A stretch of DNA of 5,609 nt from Lachnospiraceae bacterium (GTDB lineage: Bacteria; Bacillota; Clostridia; Lachnospirales; Lachnospiraceae), in assembly GCA_017476305.1 (NCBI GenBank), contig JAFVAA010000721.1:1-5609 (forward strand). Direction: 5' to 3'. Numbering within the stretch: position 1 is the stretch's first letter; every line of letters starts with the position of its first letter. The notes under the pieces were generated by a model, which was not told the origin of the DNA, made no database searches, and was given only the letters and a program-made list of their open reading frames with translations. Both the position numbers and the translations under genes were made by a program. Shown piece after piece: positions 1-5,609 of the stretch.

Positions 1-52
1 CACCATTTATCTTTTGCTTTTTATAATTTGTCATTTGGAGTGTTCCCTGTTT

Positions 53-75
53 CCAAAAGCCTTCCCGCGGGGAAG
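53..75 (-). terminator. Possible intrinsic terminator of the secreted-protein gene
   Basis: CTTCCC and GGGAAG pair as a 6-base stem around CGC, about 28 bases after the stop at 104. On the minus strand it is followed by GCTTTTGG. The stem is GC-rich but the T-run is only four long, so termination is likely weak or partial. Confidence 0.4.
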
Positions 76-450
76 CAACATACTGCATCTTGAACTTAAG
101 CTTCTAATTATTCTTTAAATCCCACAGCATTTTTTCCTTTGCCATCTCACCTTTCGATGCCGTCTTTACCGTCACCGCCACTGTCTTTGCAGCTTTTTTA
201 TAAGCACTGGTTGCCTTCGCTGTTACTGAGATTTTATACGTTCCCTTTGGAGTCCATCTTTTGATCGTGACCTGACCACTCTGATTTACAGATACATATT
301 TACTGCCGCTTGTCACCTTATAGGTAAGTGCTGTCTTTGCGGATGCACCTATCTGAAAGGTCTTTTTTCCAGCCCTGAACTGGTCTGCAGTATATGTCTT
401 TTTTGATACTTTTAAAGAAATTGTCTGTGCTTTTGCCTCTGCAGGCTTCT

Positions 451-504
451 CCGTAGCCTCCGGTTCTTCCGTAGCCTCTGGCTCTTTGGTAGCTCCCGGT
501 GCCT
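451..504. repeat. Three tandem 18-base units encoding hexapeptide repeats
   Basis: CCGTAGCCTCCGGTTCTT (451-468) and CCGTAGCCTCTGGCTCTT (469-486) differ at two bases, and a more diverged copy follows at 487-504. On the minus strand they encode EPEATE-like hexads in the linker between signal peptide and Ig-like domain. Such repeats can vary in number by slippage. Confidence 0.7.
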
Positions 505-566
505 CTGTTTCTGCAGCCTCATCTGCTACAGTCCCTGCTTCATCAGCTTTTACTACTCTGCTGGTG

Positions 567-575
567 CCCCCCCCC
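567..575. repeat. Homopolymeric tract of nine C/G
   Basis: Nine C on the plus strand (nine G in the coding strand) sit in the signal-peptide region of the secreted-protein gene. Eight or eleven would keep the gene open; nine closes it. It is by far the longest G/C run in the window. Confidence 0.95.
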
Positions 576-658
576 GATCATACCGGCACTACAGATGCTG
601 ACCGCTGTCAGTAGTGCAACTGCCTGTTTTCCGAAATGCGATTTTCTCATGTTAATGA

Positions 659-664
659 CCTCCT
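659..664 (-). promoter_or_regulatory. Ribosome binding site of the secreted-protein gene
   Basis: AGGAGG stands 8 bases before the ATG at 650. It marks the start of a gene whose frame is broken soon afterwards, and so supports treating the two frames as one gene. Confidence 0.8.
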
Positions 665-698
665 GCTTTAGATTTTTGGTATTTTAAATAACAGGGTT

Positions 699-727
699 AT
701 TATATGCTAAAACAGAAAGCTTGTCTA
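699..727 (-). promoter_or_regulatory. Sigma-A-type promoter of the secreted-protein gene
   Basis: On the minus strand a -35 box TAGACA (727-722) is followed by a 17-base spacer and a perfect -10 box TATAAT (704-699). The -35 differs from TTGACA at one base. Transcription should begin near 692, giving a leader of about 40 bases before the ATG at 650. The secreted-protein gene is therefore its own unit, separate from the ftsY-ilvA-his transcript. Confidence 0.75.
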
Positions 728-798
728 CCCTTTTTTTCATTTGACTCTCTCCATTCTTTGATCTTCAATCCCCTGGAAACACCGAAATCTTCATAATA

Positions 799-987
799 TT
801 ATTTTAGGAAATAATTCTTTTCCTCCCAAAAATAATATGATACAAATGCCAATACCCCAAGCATGACTGATACTGCAGCCAACCCGACAGAAACAACTGT
901 AATTTTTCCATTGAAAGTATATTTTCAACAATCAGTCAAAGAGGCTTTTTCAAATATCTGCACCTCGCTGGCATTCAAGCCAGCTGC
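799..987 (-). pseudogene. Possible relict of a membrane-protein C-terminus
   Basis: One minus-strand frame reads AAGLNASEVQIFEKASLTDC, meets TGA at 927-925, and continues in frame for 41 more codons to TAA at 801-799. The second part contains the hydrophobic stretch ITVVSVGLAAVSVMLGVLAF, long enough for one membrane helix. A charged, aromatic tail (FWEEKNYFLK) follows. No credible start codon or ribosome binding site precedes it. The family is not recognised. It may be a decayed gene end left by a deletion that removed the rest of the his operon, or a chance open stretch; confidence is low. Confidence 0.25.
967..984 (-). other. Small GC-rich hairpin just after hisG
   Basis: GCTGGC and GCCAGC form a perfect 6-base stem around a 6-base loop, 8 bases after the hisG stop. 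No T-run follows on the minus strand, so termination is doubtful. It may protect the 3' end of the transcript or be chance within the possible relict frame that runs through it. Confidence 0.3.
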
Positions 988-992
988 TAAAA

Positions 993-1628
993 TCAAATCA
1001 CCCCTCTCAGCTCCTTCAAAAGCTTCGTAATCCTCTCATGCTGCATTTTCATGCTCACTTCATTCACCACCACTCTCGCAGAAAGCGGACAGATTTCCTC
1101 CAGCACCTCTAACCCGTTTTCCTTCAAGGTAGATCCCGTTTCCACAATATCCACGATTACCTCGGAAAGCCCCACAATCGGTGCCAGCTCCACAGAACCA
1201 TTGAGCTTAATGATTTCTACCGTCTGATGCTATTTATTATAAAAATAATCCTTCGCAATCGCCGGATATTTACTGGCGACACGAATTAAAGAGCCATTAT
1301 TTAAAAGCTCCTTCGCACTTTTCGGACCAGCCACGCACATACGGCATTTCCCACGCTTTAAATCCAAAACCTCATAGATTTTTCTGCCTTCTTCTAAAAT
1401 CGTGTCCTTTCCCACTACCCCGATATCTGCCGCCCCCATCTCTACATAGGTCGGCACATCCGTCGCCTTCGACAAAAAGAATTTAAACCCAAGCTCTTCG
1501 TTCACAAAGATGAGCTTTCTGGTCTTCTCATCCTTCATTTCCTCACAGGTCACACCAATTTTTTCTAAAAGCTCTAAGGTCTGCTTCGCAAGCCTTCCCT
1601 TCGCTAAAGCAAATGTTATGTATTTCAT
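993..1628 (-). pseudogene. hisG: ATP phosphoribosyltransferase catalytic subunit HisG, short form, interrupted by in-frame TAG
   Basis: HisG joins ATP and PRPP to make phosphoribosyl-ATP, the first step of histidine synthesis. The short form lacks the C-terminal regulatory domain and needs HisZ, which is encoded just upstream. The start at 1628 (MKYITFALAKGRL) has GAGGA 5 bases ahead; an ATG 12 bases further upstream has a poorer site. The frame gives 132 residues with the N-terminal ALAKGRL and DIGVVGKD motifs. It then meets TAG at 1232-1230 (codon 133) and continues in the same frame to TGA at 995-993. The second part holds [11 protein letters not shown] and the PRPP-binding signature DIVETGSTL (160-168). 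Read through, the protein is 211 aa, normal for short HisG. No other damage is visible, so the stop is recent, a sequencing error, or tolerated by suppression. A 132-residue product without the PRPP loop should be inactive. TAG ends ilvA and hisZ here, so it is not generally reassigned. Confidence 0.9.
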
Positions 1629-1694
1629 CTGATTCCTCATTTCCGCATCTTACATGCTTATTTATTTTCCTATTCCCCTTTTTCGCTGTTTTTC

Positions 1695-1711
1695 TATATC
1701 TTCCAGATATA
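1695..1711. repeat. Perfect 7-base inverted repeat in the hisZ-hisG gap
   Basis: TATATCT and AGATATA flank a 3-base spacer. It could be a protein-binding site or a small RNA hairpin upstream of hisG. A looser 6-base inverted repeat (ATTGAT/ATCAAT, 1721-1743) lies beside it. No function can be read from sequence alone. Confidence 0.4.
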
Positions 1712-1766
1712 CGCACTTACATTGATTTAAAATATCTATCAATTTATTAAATTATTCTATCTCTTG

Positions 1767-1801
1767 TATAGTAAAAACATTTATTTAATGCATTTACTAT
1801 A
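1767..1801. repeat. Long AT-rich inverted repeat at the hisZ stop codon
   Basis: Arms TATAGTAAA (1767-1775) and TTTACTATA (1793-1801) are perfect complements. An inner CATT/AATG pairing continues the stem across one T-T mismatch and one G-T wobble, leaving a 5-base loop. The repeat includes the hisZ TAG. There is no T-run after it on the minus strand, so it is not a standard intrinsic terminator. It may be an RNA processing or stability hairpin, or a remnant of a palindromic repeat element. Confidence 0.7.
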
Positions 1802-3032
1802 AATCCACGACCTCCGGCTCATCTCCGCCTTCAAAATACAAAAGCACCTCTGCGCCCATGCGCTTTGCATACTCCTTATACTCCTCCAGGGATTTCTTCG
1901 AGGATTTCCGAAGCAGCCTTATGACCTTTCCGTTTCTCCTGTGTTCCTCTGCAAAGAGAACTGCCTTATTTCTATTCTCCTGCGGATATAAAAGAATCGT
2001 TCCGCCGAGCTTCGTATCCTCGAAAAGCTTCTGTCTGGAAAGAGCTAACATCAGCTGATCTGCCACAATGACTAAACCAATCGCCGGCATATCCACTCCA
2101 AACTGCTTCACGAGCTTATCATACCTGCCTCCCGTGGCAAGAGCCTCTCCATTTCCATAGGTATATGCCCGAAAAATCACCCCCGTATAGTAGCTGTAGC
2201 CGCTCAGCATACTTAAATCTATCGTAATATACTCGGAAAATCCATAGATAGTAAGGATTTCCTCCACCTTACCAAGACGCTCTAAAGCTTCTAACACCTC
2301 TTTACTCTTCGTGCGCTTTTTCACATATTCACTGTTTACAGAAAGATCGTTAAGAAGCTCCGGAAGCTTGATAAAAATCTCCTTTAAAGGTACAGGTACC
2401 GTAAGCTCCTCTAAAAACTCCTCCACCCCAAAAAAGTTTTTCGATACGATGAGCTTTCTAAGAGCTTCTGCATCCTCCTCATCAAAACCGGCCTCCTCGA
2501 TCAGTCCTTTAAAGATTCCGGCATGTCCCACCTCAATCTGAAACTCCTTTAGTCCGCATTTTAAAAGACTTTCTGCCACCATCGCAATCATCTCTGCATC
2601 TGCATCCGAGGTATCATCATTGAAAAGCTCTGCACCAACCTGCGTCACCTCCTGCAGCTTTCCCTGATACTTATACGTATTTACGAAAGTCTGCCCGGTA
2701 TAGCACAGACGAATCGGCATCGCCTCCTCTTTAAAATACTTCGCGACACATCTGGCAATCTGTGGTGTCACATCCGGTCTTAAGACCAGCGTATTATTCC
2801 CTCTGTCAAAAAATTTAAACATCTCCTTTGACTGCACCGTGCCTCTTTCCTTACTGAAAATATCAAAATATTCAAAGGTCGGTGTCGCAATATCATGAAA
2901 CCCGTAGGATTTCATCACATCATGCGCCTTCTCCTCTAAAGTTAGCTTTAGAAGGCACTCCAGCCCATAGATATCCCTTACCCCGCCCGGGGTATGTAAA
3001 AGCTCCTGTCCCTTTCTATTTTCTTTACTCAT
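1797..3032 (-). CDS. hisZ: ATP phosphoribosyltransferase regulatory subunit HisZ
   Basis: HisZ is a histidyl-tRNA-synthetase paralogue that does not charge tRNA. It binds short-form HisG and is required for its activity and histidine feedback control. The class II synthetase fold is clear: LRPDVTPQIAR (84-94), CYTGQTFVN (110-118), the QVGAEL stretch (131-136), GYSYYTGVIFRAY (278-290) and GGRYD (301-305). GQTF with NTYKYQG and SGYSYYTG replace the versions typical of true HisRS, and the gene sits beside short-form hisG; both favour HisZ. The start at 3032 is chosen because AAGGAG lies 7 bases upstream and the protein then begins just before TPGGVRD. That gives 411 aa, normal for the longer HisZ type with a C-terminal domain (~344-411). 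The frame extends to a GTG at 3104 touching the ilvA stop, but that start lacks a ribosome binding site. The gene ends with TAG followed directly by TAA. Confidence 0.93.
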   Translation of the reverse strand: MSKENRKGQELLHTPGGVRDIYGLECLLKLTLEEKAHDVMKSYGFHDIATPTFEYFDIFSKERGTVQSKEMFKFFDRGNNTLVLRPDVTPQIARCVAKYFKEEAMPIRLCYTGQTFVNTYKYQGKLQEVTQVGAELFNDDTSDADAEMIAMVAESLLKCGLKEFQIEVGHAGIFKGLIEEAGFDEEDAEALRKLIVSKNFFGVEEFLEELTVPVPLKEIFIKLPELLNDLSVNSEYVKKRTKSKEVLEALERLGKVEEILTIYGFSEYITIDLSMLSGYSYYTGVIFRAYTYGNGEALATGGRYDKLVKQFGVDMPAIGLVIVADQLMLALSRQKLFEDTKLGGTILLYPQENRNKAVLFAEEHRRNGKVIRLLRKSSKKSLEEYKEYAKRMGAEVLLYFEGGDEPEVVDL

Positions 3033-3039
3033 CCTTCTT

Positions 3040-3045
3040 CTCCTT
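3040..3045 (-). promoter_or_regulatory. Ribosome binding site of hisZ (decides the start)
   Basis: AAGGAG on the minus strand stands 7 bases before the ATG at 3032. The alternative GTG at 3104 and ATG at 3062 have no comparable site, so this element fixes the 411-residue start. Confidence 0.8.
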
Positions 3046-3103
3046 CCATCATGCGCTTTCATCTGCAAACAAACATCGCCAAAACTCCGATGCAGCTTCC
3101 GCA

Positions 3104-4321
3104 CTAGTACAATGCCGTCGGCATTTCCTCCTTCACCTCATACCCGTTTTTCTCCAGATTTTCCATAATCTCCTTTTTATGGTCGATTCCAAATGCCTCC
3201 AGTGTAATCCTTAGCTCCACCGCATCATTCCGGTTAATGCTCACAAACTGGTTATGCTCCAGTCTTATGACATTTCCCTGCATATGCGCCAAAATCCCTG
3301 CCACCTTTTCCAGCTCTCCCGGCCTGTCCGGAAGCTGTATGGAGACGGTAAATACCCTGCCTCTCTGAATCAGACCATGCTGCACTACAGAAGAAAGCGT
3401 GATGATATCCATATTTCCACCACTCATGATGGAAACGACCTTCTTCCCTTTACACTTCAGATGATGCAGTGCTGCCACCGTCAGAAGTCCGGAATTTTCC
3501 ACGAGCATCTTATGATTTTCCATCACATCCAAAAAGCTGCCAATCAGCTCATGGTCATCAATCGCAATGATCTCATCCACATTTTTCTGAATATAAGGAA
3601 AGACCTTATCCCCCGGTGTCTTTACCGCCGTTCCGTCTGCAATCGTGGAAACCCCGTCAAGCGTCACGACCTTTCCAGCCTCTAAGGAAGCTTTCATACA
3701 GCTTGCCCCGGCAGGCTCCACACCGATTACCTTGATCTTTGGATTCAGCATCTTCGTGAGCGTAGAAACTCCTGCTGCCAAGCCCCCGCCGCCAATCGGA
3801 ACGAGAATGATATCCACCGTCGGAAGCTCCTTAAAAATCTCCATCGCAATCGTCCCCTGACCTGTGGCTACCGTCTCATCATTGAAGGGATGCACGAGTG
3901 TCAGTCCCTGTTTTTCTGCCATCTGCTCCGCGTACTGATATGCCTCATCATAGACATTTCCAAAAAGTACCACTCTCGCTCCGTAGCCTTTTGTACGATT
4001 CACCTTAATGAGAGGTGTCGTCGTCGGCATCACAATGGTCGCAGGTACTCCGAAAATCTTCGCTGCATAGGCAACGCCCTGCGCATGATTTCCGGCAGAA
4101 GCAGTAATCAGCCCCTTCTTCCGTTCTTCCTCTGAAAGCGTACTAATTTTATAGTACGCTCCTCTCACCTTATATGCCCCGGTATACTGCATGTTTTCCG
4201 GTTTTAGATACACCTTGTTTCCTGTCTGCTCCGAAAAATACTCACTATAAATCAGGTTGGTCGGTAAAATAACCTCCTTTACCTTCTCCGAAGCCTCCTC
4301 AAATTTATCCAATGTCATCAT
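3104..4321 (-). CDS. ilvA: Threonine ammonia-lyase (threonine dehydratase), single ACT domain
   Basis: This PLP enzyme deaminates L-threonine to 2-oxobutanoate, the first committed step of isoleucine synthesis, in the cytosol. The 405 residues match the medium-length (~400 aa) family: longer than catabolic TdcB (~330) and shorter than E. coli IlvA (~514). Lys51 in TGAYKVRGA is the expected Schiff-base lysine. SAGNHAQG (75-82) contacts the substrate carboxylate, GGGG (177-180) holds the PLP phosphate, and SGGN (300-303) lies near the cofactor ring. Residues ~324-397 (FTVSIQLPDRPGELEKVAG) form one ACT domain, the usual site of allosteric control. The start ATG overlaps the ftsY stop as ATGA. 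AGGAGG at 4332-4337 and a nearer AAGG precede it; a second ATG follows at once and could equally serve. A biosynthetic role is inferred from the hisZ-hisG neighbours, but this length class also includes enzymes annotated as catabolic. Confidence 0.93.
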   Translation of the reverse strand: MMTLDKFEEASEKVKEVILPTNLIYSEYFSEQTGNKVYLKPENMQYTGAYKVRGAYYKISTLSEEERKKGLITASAGNHAQGVAYAAKIFGVPATIVMPTTTPLIKVNRTKGYGARVVLFGNVYDEAYQYAEQMAEKQGLTLVHPFNDETVATGQGTIAMEIFKELPTVDIILVPIGGGGLAAGVSTLTKMLNPKIKVIGVEPAGASCMKASLEAGKVVTLDGVSTIADGTAVKTPGDKVFPYIQKNVDEIIAIDDHELIGSFLDVMENHKMLVENSGLLTVAALHHLKCKGKKVVSIMSGGNMDIITLSSVVQHGLIQRGRVFTVSIQLPDRPGELEKVAGILAHMQGNVIRLEHNQFVSINRNDAVELRITLEAFGIDHKKEIMENLEKNGYEVKEEMPTALY

Positions 4322-5609
4322 ATTCCTTCTACCTCCTCTATATCCGCACTTTCATCCCTTTCAAAGAGCGCATCGACGAAAGCATCTGCATCAAACTTCT
4401 GCAAATCCTCTATCTTTTCTCCTATTCCAATGTATTTCACCGGAATATTCATCTCCGACTGAATGGCAATCGCGATTCCACCCTTCGCCGTACCGTCAAG
4501 CTTTGTCAGGATAATTCCTGTAATATCTGCCACCTCACCGAACTGTCTCGCCTGCATAAGCGCATTCTGTCCGGTCGTCCCGTCTAAAACCACTAAGGTC
4601 TCCCTGTGCGCATCCGGATACTCTCTGTCAATGATCCGGTTAATCTTCCTTAATTCTTCCATCAGATTCTTTTTATTATGAAGTCTTCCCGCTGTATCGC
4701 AGATTAAAACATCGGCTTTTCTGGCTTTCGCTGCATGTACCGCATCAAAGACTACCGCAGCCGGATCCCCGCCTTCCTGACCCGCGATAAGCTCCGTATC
4801 GGAACGCTTCGCCCACTCTGCTAACTGGTCGATTGCCGCCGCACGAAAGGTATCTGCTGCCGCTAAAATCACTTTCTTTCCCTGGCTCTTTAACTGTCCC
4901 GCCAGTTTCCCGACAGAGGTGGTCTTTCCAACGCCATTTACCCCGATTAAAAGCACCACGGACTGCTTTTCCTCAAAATCATATGCCGTCTCGCCCACAT
5001 GCATCTGCTCCTTTATGGAATCAATCAGAAGCTGCCTGCACTCGGATGCCTCTTTGATTTTCTGCTCCTTCACCTTTTCCTGTAAATCCTCGATGATTTT
5101 TTCCGTCGTAGCCACGCCGATGTCTGCCATGATAAGGGTTTCCTCTAACTCCTCATAAAAATCATCATCAATCTTCGTAAACACGCTAAAAATATGATCA
5201 ATTCCGGACTTTAGATTATCCCTCGTCTTCGTCAGTCCGGAAATCAGTCTTCCGAAAAAGCCCTTCTTCTTTTTCTCCCCCTCCTGGTCCATATCCTCAC
5301 GCACTGCACCCTCATTTTCTTCACCCTCATTCTCCGTAAACCCGTTTTCTATAGCTCCATTCTCTGCCCCTTCATCTATCATTTCATTTTCTGATCCGGC
5401 ATTTTTTAAAACCTCATCCCCCCTGCTTCCATCATCCAGGTTCTCCTTCTGCAAGCTCTCTGGAACAAAAGCCGAATTATCCAAATCATCTTCACTAGTA
5501 TCCTCTTCCCCCGGAACCTCTTCCGAAAATCCTGCAGAGTCTCCCACCACAGATTCCTCCTCCAGAACCTCCTCATCTATCCCCTTTTTCTTTTTCTTCC
5601 AAAAAAAAG
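4318..5609 (-). CDS. ftsY: Signal recognition particle receptor FtsY (5' end outside window)
   Basis: FtsY is the membrane-associated SRP receptor GTPase. It pairs with Ffh to hand translating ribosomes to the Sec translocon. 429 residues are visible and the frame stays open to the window edge, so the true start lies just upstream; the in-frame GTG at 5550 has no reason to be the start. The first ~110 visible residues are acidic and Glu/Asn-rich, like the variable A domain. A basic segment KKKKGFFGRL (near 5274-5245) then leads into the helical N domain. The G domain carries the P-loop GVNGVGKTT (about 4944-4918), DTFRAAAIDQLAEW, DTAGRL (about 4698), the guanine-specificity motif TKLD (about 4506) and the closing segment YIGIGEKIEDL. 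All expected GTPase motifs are intact. The stop TGA overlaps the ilvA start, which suggests coupled translation. Identity is close to certain; Ffh is excluded because there is no Met-rich M domain. Confidence 0.97.
   Translation of the reverse strand, partial: FFWKKKKKGIDEEVLEEESVVGDSAGFSEEVPGEEDTSEDDLDNSAFVPESLQKENLDDGSRGDEVLKNAGSENEMIDEGAENGAIENGFTENEGEENEGAVREDMDQEGEKKKKGFFGRLISGLTKTRDNLKSGIDHIFSVFTKIDDDFYEELEETLIMADIGVATTEKIIEDLQEKVKEQKIKEASECRQLLIDSIKEQMHVGETAYDFEEKQSVVLLIGVNGVGKTTSVGKLAGQLKSQGKKVILAAADTFRAAAIDQLAEWAKRSDTELIAGQEGGDPAAVVFDAVHAAKARKADVLICDTAGRLHNKKNLMEELRKINRIIDREYPDAHRETLVVLDGTTGQNALMQARQFGEVADITGIILTKLDGTAKGGIAIAIQSEMNIPVKYIGIGEKIEDLQKFDADAFVDALFERDESADIEEVEGI
4332..4337 (-). 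promoter_or_regulatory. Ribosome binding site of ilvA inside the 3' end of ftsY
   Basis: AGGAGG lies 10 bases before the ATG at 4321, with an AAGG closer in. It is embedded in the last codons of ftsY, so ribosomes finishing ftsY can re-initiate on ilvA through the ATGA overlap. Confidence 0.55.

Larger units (their letters stand above)
104..650 (-). pseudogene. Secreted Ig-like-domain protein, frame broken at a G9 tract
   Basis: From ATG 650 the protein starts MRKSHFGKQAVALLTAVS, a typical signal peptide. A run of nine G (575-567 on the minus strand) then shifts the frame, and translation stops at TGA 545-543 after 35 residues. With eight G the frame is open to TAG at 106-104 and gives 181 aa. 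In that version the signal peptide would be cut after VVKA (residue 35). An acidic linker with hexapeptide repeats (EPEATE-like, ~51-74) follows, then one bacterial Ig-like domain (~75-162) with TYKVTSGSKYVSVNQSGQVT and GTYKISVTAKATSAYKKA. This domain type is common in surface and secreted proteins of Lachnospiraceae and usually accompanies another domain; here only ~19 residues follow it. Its partner or substrate is unknown. The shift may be a mutation, a sequencing error or a phase-variable switch. Confidence 0.8.
651..992. other. Gene-free stretch between hisG and the secreted-protein gene
   Basis: These 342 bases hold the hairpin at 967-984, the possible relict frame at 799-987, a weak inverted repeat (AGGAAA/TTTCCT, 806-824), a 10-base palindrome (793-802), the promoter at 699-727 and the ribosome binding site at 659-664. 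No hisD or other his coding sequence is visible on either strand. Confidence 0.6.

Noticed and set aside
1..34. Minus-strand ATG at 34 starting MTNYKKQKING at the window edge
   Set aside because: Only 11 codons are visible and the site ahead of it is weak; a gene start here cannot be supported.
684..740. Minus-strand 18-codon frame MKKRVDKLSVLAYNNPVI with a GGAGAG-like sequence ahead of it
   Set aside because: It lies over the -35 and -10 boxes of the secreted-gene promoter, so it would not be on that transcript; most likely chance.
863..1030. Plus-strand 55-codon frame starting MTDTAANPTETTV
   Set aside because: It overlaps the hisG 3' end on the opposite strand, has no ribosome binding site, and resembles no family I know.
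993..1193. Separate small gene starting at GTG 1193
   Set aside because: It is the C-terminal third of HisG in the same frame as the upstream part, with no ribosome binding site of its own.
3033..3104. Longer HisZ starting at GTG 3104, joined to the ilvA stop
   Set aside because: There is no ribosome binding site, the added residues are unlike the family, and a strong site exists for 3032.
3254..3685. Plus-strand 143-codon frame opposite ilvA
   Set aside because: It is antisense to a well-supported conserved gene and has low-complexity, His/Arg-rich content with no domain; a shadow frame.

Overview
The window looks like a piece of a low-to-moderate G+C Firmicutes chromosome, most likely a clostridial (Lachnospiraceae-like) genome. 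The reasons are AAGGAG/AGGAGG ribosome binding sites, a HisZ plus short-form HisG pair, a single-ACT threonine ammonia-lyase, and a secreted protein with the lysine-rich Ig-like domain common in gut Clostridia. The placement rests on protein character only. No database search was possible.

Every gene lies on the minus strand, so transcription runs from high to low coordinates. The first block is ftsY (5' end outside the window), ilvA and hisZ, with hisG following. ftsY and ilvA overlap by 4 bases, and ilvA and hisZ are 71 bases apart. These look like one transcript. It joins the signal-recognition-particle receptor, which delivers ribosomes to the membrane, to the first step of isoleucine synthesis and the first step of histidine synthesis. 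HisZ and HisG together form ATP phosphoribosyltransferase.

A 168-base AT-rich gap with three inverted repeats then separates hisZ from hisG. hisG is full length in sequence but is interrupted by one in-frame TAG at codon 133, upstream of the PRPP-binding loop. No hisD or other his gene follows. Instead there is a 342-base stretch with a possible decayed membrane-protein fragment and a near-consensus sigma-A-type promoter.

That promoter drives the last gene, a small secreted protein (signal peptide, hexapeptide-repeat linker, one Ig-like domain). Its reading frame is broken at a run of nine G in the signal peptide, and eight G would restore it. A possible weak hairpin terminator follows near the window start.

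The points of most interest are the lone amber codon in hisG, the G9 tract as a possible phase-variable or slippage switch, and the loss of the his operon downstream of hisG. I see no CRISPR array, mobile-element gene, tRNA or rRNA, and no clear evidence of a wholly new system.
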